Source: an uncultured Oscillospiraceae bacterium (GTDB lineage: Bacteria > Bacillota > Clostridia > Oscillospirales > Oscillospiraceae). Taken from it: a stretch of DNA of 44,035 nucleotides. Positions 14,524-22,960 of the stretch are shown here, in pieces (positions within the stretch are counted from its first letter, which is position 1; each line of letters starts with the position of its first letter). Where the stretch lies: assembly GCA_902478785.1 (NCBI GenBank), contig CABSMJ010000018.1, forward strand, positions 1-44,035, written 5' to 3'. Position numbers and translations under genes: made by a program. A model generated the notes under the pieces. It was given only the letters and a program-made list of their open reading frames with translations. It was not told the origin of the DNA and made no database searches.

Positions 14524-17198
14524 CCGATCTTGGTGACCTTCTTGGGCTGCTTCTTGGGAGCGGTGCCGTCGCCGCCCACATTTTCCACCATGCCGGAGGC
14601 CACGCGCTCCCGCTTGACCTCCTCGTCCTTCTTAAGCCGGACGGAGTACAGCCGGCGGATGGTCTCCTCCTGGATAGCGGAGATCATCTCCTCGAACATG
14701 GTCAGGGATTCCTTCTTATAGGCGATGACCGGGTCGGTGTTGCCGTAGGCCTGGAGCCGGATGCCCTGCTTGAGGTCGTTCATGGCGTCGATGTGGTCCA
14801 TCCAGTACTCGTCCACCACACGCAGCATGATGACCCGCTCCAGCTCCCGCATGACGGGGGAGGTGATCTCCTTTTCCTTGGCCTCGTAAGTCTCTTTGGC
14901 CTTTTCCAGGAACAGATCCGTCAGATCCTGAGCGGTCTTGTCGCCCAGGGCATCCTCGTCCAGGGAGATGGCGCCCTTGGCGAAGAAGACGCCCTCCAGG
15001 GAGCGGAGCAGCTCCCGCCAGCTGGCCATGTCCAGGGTGGGCCGCTCGCCGAAGGCCTGGCCTACCTTGGCGGAGATGGAGGTCTCCACCATGTGCTGGA
15101 TGGTGGCCTTGATGTCCAGGCCGTCCAGCACCTGCTGACGCTGCTCGTAGATGATCTCCCGCTGCTTGTTCATGACGTCGTCGTATTCCAGGACGGACTT
15201 ACGGGACTGGAAGTTCCGGGACTCCACGGTGGTCTGGGCGTTTTCGATGGCCTTGGTGAGCATCTTGTTCTCGATGGGGGTGTCCTCATCCAGATCGAAG
15301 CGCTCCATCATGGCCTGAATCCGCTCGCCGCCGAACAGACGCATCAGATCGTCCTCCAGGGAGATATAGAACCGGGTCTCGCCGGGGTCGCCCTGACGGC
15401 CGGCACGGCCGCGGAGCTGGTTATCGATTCGACGGGAATCGTGGCGCTCCGTGCCGATGATGAACAGGCCGCCGGCCTCCCGGACCTTTTCCGCCTCGGC
15501 GTCGGTCTCCTTCTTATGGGCAGCCAGCCGCTCGGCAAAGAGCTTGCGGGCCTCCAGAATCTCCTCATTGTCGGTCTCGGCGTAGCCAGTGGCGTCGGTG
15601 ATGACCTCGTCGCTGTAACCGGCCTTGCGCAGATCGGCGGTGGCCAGATACTCGGCGTTGCCGCCCAGCATGATATCGGTACCACGGCCGGCCATGTTGG
15701 TGGCCACGGTGACGGCGCCCAGCTTGCCTGCCTGGGCCACGATCTCGGCTTCCTTTTCGTGGTTCTTGGCGTTGAGCAGATTGTGCTGGATGCCCTCCCG
15801 GACCAGCAGAGAGCTGAGCAGCTCGTTCTTCTCAATGGACACAGTACCCACCAGAACAGGCTGGCCCTTGGCGTGGCTCTCCTTGATCTGGGCGATGACG
15901 GCCCGATACTTGCCTGCCTCGGTCTTGTAGACCACGTCGTGGTGGTCGTGGCGCTGGTTGGGCTTGTTGGTAGGGATCTCCACGATGTCCAGGTTGTAGA
16001 TGGTGGCGAACTCCTCCTGCTCGGTCATGGCGGTACCGGTCATACCGGACAGCTTGTGGTACAGGCGGAAGTAGTTCTGGAAGGTGATGGTGGCCAGGGT
16101 CTTGTTTTCCCGGGCCACGGTGACGTGCTCCTTGGCCTCAATGGCCTGGTGGAGGCCATCGGAGTACCGCCGACCGAACATAAGACGGCCGGTGTACTCA
16201 TCCACGATGATGACCTCGCCGTCCTTGACCACGTAGTCGATGTCCCGCTTCATGGTGCCGTGGGCCTTCAGGGCCTGGTTGATGTGATGGGAGAGAGTGG
16301 CGTTCTCCGGGTCGGAGAGGTTTTCAATGTGGAAGAACTCCTCAGCCTTGGCAATGCCCCGGGCGGTGAGGGTAGCGGTGCGGGCCTTTTCGTCCACCAC
16401 ATAGTCGGCGTCCAGATTGACGTCCTCTTCCTCTTTGCTGTCCACCTCGGTGACCACTTTCTTGGTCATCCGGGACACCAGCATCTCTGCCATGTCGTAG
16501 AGCTGGGTGGACTTTTCGCCCATACCGGAGATGATCAGGGGGGTCCGGGCCTCATCGATGAGGATGGAGTCCACCTCATCCACGATGGCAAAGGCGTGGC
16601 CCCGCTGGACCTGCTCCTGCTTGTAGATGGCCATGTTGTCCCGCAGGTAGTCGAAGCCCATCTCGTTGTTGGTGCCGTAGGTGATGTCGGCGGCGTAGGC
16701 GGCCTTGCGCTGCTCGCTGGTGAGGCCGTGGACAATCAGGCCCACTTTCAGGCCCAGGAAGCGGTGGACCTTGCCCATCCACTCGCTGTCGCGCTTGGCC
16801 AGATAGTCGTTGACGGTGACGATGTGGACGCCGTTGCCGGTCAGCGCGTTGAGGTAGGCAGGCAGAGTGGCCACCAGGGTCTTACCTTCACCGGTCTTCA
16901 TCTCGGCGATGCGGCCCTGATGCAGTACCACGCCGCCCACCAGCTGCACCCGGTAGGGCCGCAGGCCCAGCACCCGGTCGGCAGCCTCCCGGACGGTGGC
17001 ATAGGCCTCCGGCAGAATGTCGTCCAGGGTCTCGCCCTTTTGCAGCCGCTCCTTGAACTCGCCGGTCTTGGCCTGCAGCTGGGCATCGGACATGGCCTTG
17101 TATTCCTCGGAGAGCGCTTCAATCCGATCCACAATGGGATAGATGTGCTTGAGCTCCCGTTCACTGTATGTTCCAAAGATAGATTTAATAAGCCCCAT
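14448..17198 (-). CDS. secA: Protein translocase ATPase SecA
   Basis: 916 residues from the ATG at 17198 (MGLIKSIFGTYSERELKHI), which fits family N-termini; an ATG four codons earlier (17210) is an alternative. Walker A is in MKTGEGKTLVAT, the DEVDSILIDEARTPL box is the DEAD-type motif, and NMAGRGTDIMLGG and QLRGRAGRQGDPG are helicase motifs. The C-terminal zinc tail is CPCGSGLKWKKCTC. SecA drives preproteins through SecYEG. A promoter is visible at 17317-17345. The 3' end is partly duplicated downstream. Confidence 0.97.
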   Translation of the reverse strand: MGLIKSIFGTYSERELKHIYPIVDRIEALSEEYKAMSDAQLQAKTGEFKERLQKGETLDDILPEAYATVREAADRVLGLRPYRVQLVGGVVLHQGRIAEMKTGEGKTLVATLPAYLNALTGNGVHIVTVNDYLAKRDSEWMGKVHRFLGLKVGLIVHGLTSEQRKAAYAADITYGTNNEMGFDYLRDNMAIYKQEQVQRGHAFAIVDEVDSILIDEARTPLIISGMGEKSTQLYDMAEMLVSRMTKKVVTEVDSKEEEDVNLDADYVVDEKARTATLTARGIAKAEEFFHIENLSDPENATLSHHINQALKAHGTMKRDIDYVVKDGEVIIVDEYTGRLMFGRRYSDGLHQAIEAKEHVTVARENKTLATITFQNYFRLYHKLSGMTGTAMTEQEEFATIYNLDIVEIPTNKPNQRHDHHDVVYKTEAGKYRAVIAQIKESHAKGQPVLVGTVSIEKNELLSSLLVREGIQHNLLNAKNHEKEAEIVAQAGKLGAVTVATNMAGRGTDIMLGGNAEYLATADLRKAGYSDEVITDATGYAETDNEEILEARKLFAERLAAHKKETDAEAEKVREAGGLFIIGTERHDSRRIDNQLRGRAGRQGDPGETRFYISLEDDLMRLFGGERIQAMMERFDLDEDTPIENKMLTKAIENAQTTVESRNFQSRKSVLEYDDVMNKQREIIYEQRQQVLDGLDIKATIQHMVETSISAKVGQAFGERPTLDMASWRELLRSLEGVFFAKGAISLDEDALGDKTAQDLTDLFLEKAKETYEAKEKEITSPVMRELERVIMLRVVDEYWMDHIDAMNDLKQGIRLQAYGNTDPVIAYKKESLTMFEEMISAIQEETIRRLYSVRLKKDEEVKRERVASGMVENVGGDGTAPKKQPKKVTKIGRNDLCPCGSGLKWKKCTCKEYHDQ

Positions 17199-17316
17199 TG
17201 GTTGAAACATCCTTTCCTATATCCTGACTCTCCCCCCCAGAAAAAGGGAGGGAGAAGGGAGTTACTTATTATAATAGGTAACAACCTCTATAAACGCACA
17301 AGTAGCATACCACAAC

Positions 17317-17345
17317 TGTATAGAGATTGCAAAGGAATTTCTCAA
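17317..17345 (-). promoter_or_regulatory. Promoter of secA
   Basis: Minus strand: -35 TTGAGA (17345-17340), 17-nt spacer, -10 TATACA (17322-17317). This gives a leader of about 110 nt before the secA start. Confidence 0.6.
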
Positions 17346-17391
17346 ATGTTGCAAAAAGTTCACGATTGCAGACAAAAAACGAGAAAATTCC

Positions 17392-17424
17392 GCCTCTTTT
17401 CTGTATGCTTTACAGAAAAGAGGC
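17392..17424. other. 14-bp perfect inverted repeat between secA and the YpsA-like gene
   Basis: GCCTCTTTTCTGTA (17392-17405) and TACAGAAAAGAGGC (17411-17424) flank a TGCTT loop. It lies between the divergent promoters of secA and the YpsA-like gene. There is no clean T-run on either side, so a termination role is unproven. A protein-binding dyad or an insulating terminator are both possible. Confidence 0.6.
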
Positions 17425-17465
17425 CCGTTTTGGCCCCTGTTTTTGTGCCAGCGGGGAAAAACGCC

Positions 17466-17494
17466 TTTACAAACTAGAATATTTGTTCTATACT
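17466..17494 (+). promoter_or_regulatory. Promoter of the YpsA-like gene with a LexA-like box
   Basis: -35 TTTACA (17466-17471), 17-nt spacer, -10 TATACT (17489-17494). The spacer contains GAATATTTGTTC (17477-17488), one base from the GAACnnnnGTTC SOS consensus and exactly between the two boxes, so LexA control is plausible. Confidence 0.5.
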
Positions 17495-17524
17495 GGAAAC
17501 CAAAAGAAAAAAGGAGGGCGGGCC

Positions 17525-18037
17525 ATGCGGACACGGGCGGAGACCTGCTGCTTTACCGGGCACCGGCCCGGCAAGCTGCCCTGGGGGCTCAACGAGGAGG
17601 ACCCCAGATGCCTGGAACTGAAACGGCGGCTGGGGGATGTGGTGGAGACGGCCTGGGAGATGGGCAAGCGCCACTTTCTCTGCGGCATGGCCATGGGCTG
17701 CGATCTGTACTTTGGAGAGGCCGTGGTGGAGCTGCGTCGGCGCCACCCGGAGGTGACGCTGGAGGCCGCCGTGCCCTGCCCGGGCCAGGCGGACAACTGG
17801 GGCCGGGAGCTGCGGGAGCGGTATGTGCGGCTGCTGGAGGCGTGTGATCTGGAGACGCTGGTGCAAAATCGCTATTCACCCAGTTGTATGCAGCGGCGGG
17901 ACCGGTATATGGTGGACCGTTCGTCTCTGCTTATCGCCGTCTATAACGGCACCCCCGGTGGTACCCGGTATACCGTCCAATACGCCATGAGCCAGGGGAT
18001 CGACATTGTGGATCTGTCCCCTCTGGAGGAGTTGTGA
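17525..18037 (+). CDS. YpsA-like SLOG-superfamily protein (DUF1273)
   Basis: 170 residues from the ATG at 17525 after SD AAGGAGG. It begins MRTRAETCCFTGHRPGKLPW; the TGHRP motif, a glycine-containing MAMGCD segment and the C-terminal GTPGGTRYTVQYA are typical of the DUF1273 family of Rossmann-like SLOG proteins related to DprA and LOG. SLOG proteins bind nucleotides or nucleic acid. Bacillus YpsA affects cell division, but the biochemical role is open. It is a single gene ending in a terminator; its promoter carries a possible SOS box. Confidence 0.8.
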   Translation: MRTRAETCCFTGHRPGKLPWGLNEEDPRCLELKRRLGDVVETAWEMGKRHFLCGMAMGCDLYFGEAVVELRRRHPEVTLEAAVPCPGQADNWGRELRERYVRLLEACDLETLVQNRYSPSCMQRRDRYMVDRSSLLIAVYNGTPGGTRYTVQYAMSQGIDIVDLSPLEEL

Positions 18038-18088
18038 GTGTCTCTCCTTTCCCGGGAAAAGGGAGGAGATCTCTCTGCCACACATATG

Positions 18089-18129
18089 AAAAAGTCCCCT
18101 GACCGGTACGCCGGTCGGGGGACTTTTTT
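18089..18129. terminator. Bidirectional terminator
   Basis: AAAAAGTCCCC...GGGGGACTTTTTT with inner arms TGACCGG/CCGGTC lies between convergent genes (YpsA-like and AEC transporter). Confidence 0.92.
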
Positions 18130-18155
18130 GTCAGGATAGAGGCGGCCGCTGCCCC

Positions 18156-19088
18156 TTAAAGGCCCAGCACCCAGGCCCACAGCGGGATAGTCAGGGCGGA
18201 GAGCAGGGTGGACAGCAGCACCACGCCGGCGCTTTCAAAATGGGCCTCCGGCGCCGGGTCATACTGCAGGGTGAAGGCGGCCATTATGGAGGAGATGGGC
18301 AGGGCGGCGTAAATGACCATCAGGTTGCTCAGCTGGGTCTCCGCCGGCAGGAAGCGGGTCAGCAAAAGGAGGACGCCCGGCAGCGCCAGGTCCCGCACCA
18401 GAGGCAGCAGCAGATATTTCCGCCGCAGCAACTGGCGGAAGGGATACTCGCCCAGGGAGATGCCGCACAGCAGCATGCCCAGCGGGGAGCAGATGGAGCC
18501 CACGCTGTGGATCACGTCGTCCAGTACGGTGGGCAGGTGCCAACCGGTGAGATACAGCACCAGTCCCACCAGGACGGCCACCACCGGCGGAGAGAGCCAG
18601 CCCTTGAGGTGCTGCAACAAGGTCTGCTTGCCGTGGGTGACACCGGGCGGGGAGAGCATGAGCTTGGCGGTGGAGTAGTAAACAATGCGGATGGGCACCA
18701 GGAACACCACAAAATAGAACACGCCCTGGCTGCCGAAAAGGGCTTCCACCACCGGGATGCCCATAAAGGTAAAGTTGGTGTAGGTCATGCCGAAGCGGAA
18801 GATGCGCCCGGAGGAGGTGCGGCCTGCCAGCAGATAGGCGCCCTGGCCCAAAAGGAGCTCCACACCCAGAGTCACCAGGGCCAGCACCAGCAAAATGCCG
18901 CAGTTTTCCAGCTCCTCCAGGGAGGCAGTGCCCCGCATGGAATCCACGATCAGGCAGGGCAGCGCCAGCTTGGTGATGAGGGAGGCCAGCTCCTCGTTGA
19001 AGTGGGGACCGACGATGTGGGACTTGCGGGCAAAAATACCGGCGCCGATCATCAAAAGCAGTTCCAGGGACAACATGCCGGCGGTCAT
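18156..19088 (-). CDS. AEC-family transporter (auxin efflux carrier type)
   Basis: 310 residues from the ATG at 19088 (SD GGAGG, 7-nt gap). About ten hydrophobic segments; conserved features are ALPCLIVDSM near helix 2, TNFTFMGIPVVEALFG in the middle and SPLGMLLCGISLGEYPF in the second half. The AEC family moves small organic anions such as malate or other metabolites; the substrate cannot be read from sequence. Its 5' region is unusual: a terminator hairpin lies only 39-75 nt before the start codon and a strong promoter lies 0.5 kb upstream. Confidence 0.85.
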   Translation of the reverse strand: MTAGMLSLELLLMIGAGIFARKSHIVGPHFNEELASLITKLALPCLIVDSMRGTASLEELENCGILLVLALVTLGVELLLGQGAYLLAGRTSSGRIFRFGMTYTNFTFMGIPVVEALFGSQGVFYFVVFLVPIRIVYYSTAKLMLSPPGVTHGKQTLLQHLKGWLSPPVVAVLVGLVLYLTGWHLPTVLDDVIHSVGSICSPLGMLLCGISLGEYPFRQLLRRKYLLLPLVRDLALPGVLLLLTRFLPAETQLSNLMVIYAALPISSIMAAFTLQYDPAPEAHFESAGVVLLSTLLSALTIPLWAWVLGL

Positions 19089-19126
19089 GGACAGCACCTC
19101 CTGAATCCAACGGTGAAATGAAAATG

Positions 19127-19163
19127 AAAAAAGCCGCCGCACCGTCGGGAAAGGCGCGGCGGC
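19127..19163 (-). terminator. Terminator or attenuator just upstream of the AEC gene
   Basis: On the minus strand, stem GCCGCCGC (19163-19156) with GCGGCGGC (19140-19133) is followed by six T (19132-19127). It lies upstream of the AEC start codon on the coding strand, the position of a leader attenuator or of the end of a separate RNA. Confidence 0.8.
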
Positions 19164-19568
19164 ATATTGCCAGTGTACCACAGGTTTCAGGCATAACACA
19201 ACCCCCCATCCGTCCAACGCGGATGGGGGGCTACCCATTGATCGGATTTTCAGTCAAGCCTTCTACCTACGACTTTCTTAGATTTCCTCGCTGTATGCCT
19301 GGAATGGAATCTTTGCCACAACGAAACACTTGGAGTCTTGCCGCGGCTGGCCAACCAGAACTGTCTGCGGAGGATGAACCCGGTTTCCTGCTTCTCAGTG
19401 GTGTCTCAGGTACCTGTCACATCGGTTTGCACATCGAATCGATTCTTGTGCGTCGCATAGGAATGCGTGTTGTACGGACGCTGGGAACTAGCTAAGAATT
19501 TGGATTCCGTGTCTGCAAGGATGAGACCTGAACGCTTACGCTGTACATTGGACTCACTCCTTTCTTGT
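19127..19568 (-). ncRNA. Candidate long leader RNA or small RNA upstream of the AEC gene
   Basis: A consensus promoter (19575-19603) drives minus-strand transcription into about 440 nt with no convincing gene before the terminator at 19127-19163. Local stems include ACTCAC/GTGAGT near the 5' end, CGCAT-TCCT-ATGCG in the middle and CCCCCCATCCG/CGGATGGGGGG (19230-19202). An SD-led 18-codon frame begins at about 19545. I looked for RNase P, tmRNA, SRP, T-box, cobalamin, SAM, TPP and lysine signatures and found none. It could be an attenuated leader of the AEC gene or a free-standing RNA. Confidence 0.4.
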
Positions 19569-19574
19569 GAGTTC

Positions 19575-19603
19575 AATATAGCATGAGATGTGAGAAGTGT
19601 CAA
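19575..19603 (-). promoter_or_regulatory. Strong sigma-A-type promoter
   Basis: Minus strand: -35 TTGACA (19603-19598), exactly 17 nt, -10 TATATT (19580-19575). It is the best promoter in the window, yet no protein gene follows for about 490 nt. Transcription should begin near 19568. Confidence 0.75.
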
Positions 19604-19706
19604 TAGGCGTGAAGATAAAAAGACTACTTTTGTGCAAATATACAAATACGACCGTGGCGAATTTACAAATGATTCCGGTAGAAAGACAAAAGCGAAGGGC
19701 GTGTTT

Positions 19707-20063
19707 TCATCGCTTGTCGCCAGGGCGGAAGAGCAGGGCCATCACCACAGCAAAGACCACAGCGGCGGCGATGCCGCCGGCGGTAGCGGTAAGACCGCCG
19801 GTAAAGATGCCCAGCCAGCCCTGCTGGGCCACGGCCTTCTGAACGCCCTTGGCCAGGCTGTAACCAAAGCCGGTCAGCGGCACGGTGGCGCCGGCACCGC
19901 CCCATTCCACCAGCGGCTCATAGAGCCCCAGGGCCCCCAGCAGTACGCCTGCCACCACATAGCCGGTGAGGATGCGGGCGGGGGTCAGGGAGGTCTTGTC
20001 GATCAGAATCTGTCCCACGGCGCACAGAAGGCCGCCGCAGAGAAAGGCGTTGAGATACTCCAT
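19707..20063 (-). CDS. spoVAE: Stage V sporulation protein AE
   Basis: 118 residues from the ATG at 20063 (SD GAGGG). Hydrophobic throughout with about four membrane segments; FLCGGLLCAVGQILIDKTSL and the YEPLVEWGGAGATVPLTGFG region match SpoVAE (the AEb form). It is part of the forespore inner-membrane SpoVA channel that imports dipicolinic acid during sporulation and releases it at germination. It starts 10 nt after the spoVAD stop. Confidence 0.93.
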   Translation of the reverse strand: MEYLNAFLCGGLLCAVGQILIDKTSLTPARILTGYVVAGVLLGALGLYEPLVEWGGAGATVPLTGFGYSLAKGVQKAVAQQGWLGIFTGGLTATAGGIAAAVVFAVVMALLFRPGDKR

Positions 20064-20073
20064 GTGATGTCCC

Positions 20074-21099
20074 TCATTTCGTGTTGGAAAGGCAGACCGC
20101 GTGGCAGATGCCGGGGATGCTCTGGCCCTGGGAGGAGGAGACGGGGGAGAGCAGAGCCCCCGTGGGGCAAAAGAGGATGCGGTCCCATTTGTGTTTCCGC
20201 ATCCCGCCAAGCAGATAGCCGTTGAGCGTGGCGGCGCAGCAGCCGCAGCCGGAGCCGCCGGCGTGCATATCCTGGGCCTCCAGATCGTAGAGCAGCATTC
20301 CGCAGTCCCGGTAGTTTTTCGTCATATCCACGCCGTCCTGGCGGAAGAAGTCTGTGACGATCTCGTGGCCCAAAGCCCCCAGGTCTCCGGTGACCACCAG
20401 GTCGTAGTCCGCCGGGGAGGTGCCGGTGGCCTGGAAGTGGGCCCGCAGGGTGTCGTAGGCGGCGGGGGCCATGGCCGCGCCCATGTTGTTGGCGTCGGTG
20501 ATGCCCTTGTCCACGATGCGCCCGCAGGTGACATGGGTGACGTAGGGCCCATCCCCCTGGGCGCCCAGAATGCAGCAGCCGGCGGCGGTGGCGGTCCATT
20601 GGGCGGTGGGGGTGCGCTGGTTGCCATAGGGCACAGGCATCCGGTACTGCCGCTCGGCGGTGCAGAAGTGGGAGGAGGTGAGGGCGGCGATGAAGGAGGC
20701 AAAGCCTCCGTCGATGAGCATGGCGCCCAGGGCCAGGCTCTCACCCATGGTGGAGCAGGCGCCGTAGAGGCCGTAGAAGGGAATGTGGAAGGAGCGCAGG
20801 CCGAAGGAGGTACCGATGCACTGGTTGAGCAGGTCTCCGGCCAGCACATAGTCCAGGTCCCGGGCCTCCATGCCCGCCTTCTTCAGCGCCCGCCGGAGCA
20901 CTCGCTCCTGCATGGCGGACTCGCCCTTCTCCCAGGTGTCCGCTCCGAAGAAGGAGTCCTGGCTCAGCTCGTCAAAGTAGGCCGCCAGAGGGCCCTTGCC
21001 CTCCAGCTTGCCGCCGATGTTGGAAAAGGCCACCACCGAAGGGGGAGAGGCCAGGGCCACGGTCTGGGGGCCGATGTGCTTGTTGGTCAATGGAACCAC
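20074..21099 (-). CDS. spoVAD: Stage V sporulation protein AD
   Basis: 341 residues, thiolase-like fold. Landmarks: SFFGADTWEKGESAM, DYVLAGDLLNQCIG, FYGLYGACSTMGESLA with the thiolase-type cysteine, and GCGCCAATLNGYLL. SpoVAD binds dipicolinic acid. The start is given as GTG 21099; SD AAGGA is very close, so the TTG four codons on is an alternative. spoVAC, normally immediately upstream, is absent here; pdaA is in its place. Confidence 0.93.
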   Translation of the reverse strand: MVPLTNKHIGPQTVALASPPSVVAFSNIGGKLEGKGPLAAYFDELSQDSFFGADTWEKGESAMQERVLRRALKKAGMEARDLDYVLAGDLLNQCIGTSFGLRSFHIPFYGLYGACSTMGESLALGAMLIDGGFASFIAALTSSHFCTAERQYRMPVPYGNQRTPTAQWTATAAGCCILGAQGDGPYVTHVTCGRIVDKGITDANNMGAAMAPAAYDTLRAHFQATGTSPADYDLVVTGDLGALGHEIVTDFFRQDGVDMTKNYRDCGMLLYDLEAQDMHAGGSGCGCCAATLNGYLLGGMRKHKWDRILFCPTGALLSPVSSSQGQSIPGICHAVCLSNTK

Positions 21100-21135
21100 G
21101 TCCTTGTCAGTGAGATGCCGTCCCAGTGGGGAGGG

Positions 21136-21981
21136 TCATAGATCGGCGGCGTCCGGCAGATCCTCCAGGGAGGCGAAGGAGTAGCCCATCTCCTCCCATT
21201 TGGTCAGCAGCTCGTCCAGGATCTCAGCGTTGGTCTGAGAGGTGGAGTGGAGCAGCACGATGGCGCCGTTGTGGATGCGGGGCAGGAGCTTGGAATAGGC
21301 CTCCTCCGCTGTGGGCTGGTCGTCGGTGTACCAGTCCACATAGGCCAGGCTCCAGAAGATGGTCCGATAGCCCAGGGCCTGGGCCTGGCGCAGGTTTTCC
21401 TCACTGTATTTCCCCTGGGGCGGACGGTAGAACCGGGGCAGCTCCTCCCCGGTGGTCTCCTGATAGAGAGCCGCCAGGGAGTCCAGTTCCTCCTGGAAGG
21501 CGTCCTGCTGGGCGATGGCGGTCATGTCCGGGTGGTGGTAGGTGTGGTTGCCCACGATGTGGCCCTCCTGGACCATGCGGCGGATCAGATCCGGGGCGGT
21601 CTCGATCATGTGCCCCACCACGAAAAAGGCGGCGGGGGCCTTATGGGCCTTGAGCACGTCCAGGATCTTGCCGGTGTAGCCGTTTTCATAGCCGCAGTCA
21701 AAGGTCAGATAGATCACCGGCTTGGAGGTGTCCCCCAGATAGTAGGCGTCGTATTGGGCCAGATCCTCCACGGAGGCGTTGCCCACAGGGGATTGCCCCT
21801 CGGTGGGAAAGGAGAGGCCCCAGTTGTCTGCCGAGGCGGGCACGGCGGCGCCAGCCGCAGCAGGCAGGGAGTTCTCCTCCGTCCAGGCGCCCATGCGCCA
21901 TAGGGCCAGGGCGGCAAGTAAAAGGACCAGCGTGACAGCGGCAGCCATTACGGCGGCCCGACGGGATGAAAAGCGTTCCAT
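21136..21981 (-). CDS. pdaA: PdaA-type polysaccharide deacetylase (spore cortex)
   Basis: 281 residues from the ATG at 21981 (SD AAGGAG, 8-nt gap). One N-terminal membrane segment, then the PdaA-specific lead-in WGLSFPTEGQSPVGNAS, followed by NodB motifs TFDCGYENGYT, NHTYHHPDMT and FYRPPQGKYSEENL. In Bacillus subtilis PdaA deacetylates muramic acid to allow muramic-delta-lactam formation in the cortex, which germination lytic enzymes recognise. TFDCGY has Cys where Bacillus PdaA has Asn. Its place next to spoVAD supports forespore expression. Confidence 0.88.
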   Translation of the reverse strand: MERFSSRRAAVMAAAVTLVLLLAALALWRMGAWTEENSLPAAAGAAVPASADNWGLSFPTEGQSPVGNASVEDLAQYDAYYLGDTSKPVIYLTFDCGYENGYTGKILDVLKAHKAPAAFFVVGHMIETAPDLIRRMVQEGHIVGNHTYHHPDMTAIAQQDAFQEELDSLAALYQETTGEELPRFYRPPQGKYSEENLRQAQALGYRTIFWSLAYVDWYTDDQPTAEEAYSKLLPRIHNGAIVLLHSTSQTNAEILDELLTKWEEMGYSFASLEDLPDAADL

Positions 21982-22010
21982 GACAGTGTCTCCTTCTTCC
22001 AAAGGATGGT

Positions 22011-22042
22011 CCGCCGGCGTTCTGGCTGGAAAACGCCGGCGG
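22011..22042. repeat. Inverted repeat upstream of pdaA
   Basis: CCGCCGGCGTT (22011-22021) and AACGCCGGCGG (22032-22042) are exact complements with a 10-nt loop. No T-run follows on either strand. It lies in the pdaA 5' leader, 30 nt before its start. Confidence 0.6.
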
Positions 22043-22131
22043 CGTTGCTGTCAGGTTGCGCAGTTTGGGGAAGATTATGCGCCGCGTAGGGAAAAGGTTC
22101 AGTGCGTTCTTCCATCATACGAAGCGGGGAT

Positions 22132-22173
22132 AAAAAAAGCTGCGCACCCATGGGAGTGCACAGCTTTTTTATT
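22132..22173 (-). terminator. Terminator of the HAD phosphatase gene
   Basis: AAAAAAAGCTGCGCAC and GTGCACAGCTTTTTT pair around CCATGGGA with one G-U/mismatch position. On the minus strand it ends the HAD gene 14 nt past its stop. Confidence 0.88.
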
Positions 22174-22186
22174 ATATGGTGAAAAC

Positions 22187-22960
22187 TCAACCCGGGATAT
22201 CGCCCACGCCGTTCAACACCAGACGGGGCCGGTAGGGATACCGGTCGATGTCCTCCCGGGAGGTGACGCCGGTGAGGACCAGAATGGGGTCCAGACCGCT
22301 TTCAATGCCGGCAATGACGTCCGTATCCATCCGGTCGCCGATCATGGCCGCATCACCGGAGTGGACGTCCAGCAGCCGCAGTCCCGTGCGCATCATCAGG
22401 GGATTGGGCTTGCCCACATAGTAGGCCTGCTTGCCGGTGGCGGCCTCAATGGGAGCCACCAGGGCCCGGCAGGCGGGGACGATGCCCTGCTCTGTGGGGC
22501 CGGTCAGGTCGGTGTTGGTGCCAATGAGCTTGGCGCCCCGGAGCACATGGCGCACAGCTTGGCAGATGCTCTCATAGTTGTAATTGCTGGTCTCGCCCAC
22601 GATGACATAGTCCGGGTCCACGGTGTTGATGGTGATACCCGCATCGTGGAGGGCATTATATAATCCGGGGTCACCGATGACATAGGCACTGCAGTTGGGG
22701 GACTGATGGCTGAGAAACTTGGCGGTGGCCAGAGCGCTGGTGTAGAAGTGGCTCTCGTCCACATCCAACCCCATGCGTCCCAACTTCTGCTGGAGCTCCT
22801 TGGGGGAGCGGCTGCTGGCATTGGTCAGGAAGAGAAACTTCTTATTTTCGCGGTAGAGCCAGTCCACGAATTCCTTTACGCCGGGGAGCAGACGGTCTCC
22901 GTGGTAGATAACACCGTCCATATCACAGATGAAACCCTGTTTGTTTCTGAGCTGATCCAT
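22187..22960 (-). CDS. HAD-superfamily class IIA phosphatase (NagD/AraL type)
   Basis: 257 residues from the ATG at 22960 (SD GGAGG). HAD motif I is ICDMDGVIYHGD with the nucleophile and acid/base aspartates, motif II is FLTNASSRS, and motif IV is GDRMDTDV. The C2a cap lies between. Such enzymes dephosphorylate nucleotides or sugar phosphates, often housekeeping or damage-control reactions; the substrate cannot be assigned. It has its own terminator. Confidence 0.88.
   Translation of the reverse strand: MDQLRNKQGFICDMDGVIYHGDRLLPGVKEFVDWLYRENKKFLFLTNASSRSPKELQQKLGRMGLDVDESHFYTSALATAKFLSHQSPNCSAYVIGDPGLYNALHDAGITINTVDPDYVIVGETSNYNYESICQAVRHVLRGAKLIGTNTDLTGPTEQGIVPACRALVAPIEAATGKQAYYVGKPNPLMMRTGLRLLDVHSGDAAMIGDRMDTDVIAGIESGLDPILVLTGVTSREDIDRYPYRPRLVLNGVGDIPG

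Noticed and set aside
13938..17477. 1,179-codon open frame on the + strand opposite secA
   Set aside because: Shadow of the high-GC secA gene; the product is low-complexity and spans the intergenic repeats.
19127..19568. RNase P RNA, tmRNA, SRP RNA or T-box for the AEC leader
   Set aside because: The conserved cores of these RNAs (for example the P4 GAGGAAAGTC of RNase P, a 3' CCA acceptor for tmRNA, GGTGGnACCGCG for T-box) were not found.
19406..19645. 79-codon minus-strand frame upstream of the AEC gene
   Set aside because: Its start lies upstream of the strong promoter at 19575-19603, so it cannot be made from that transcript, and it has no SD or recognisable domain. The region is better read as non-coding.
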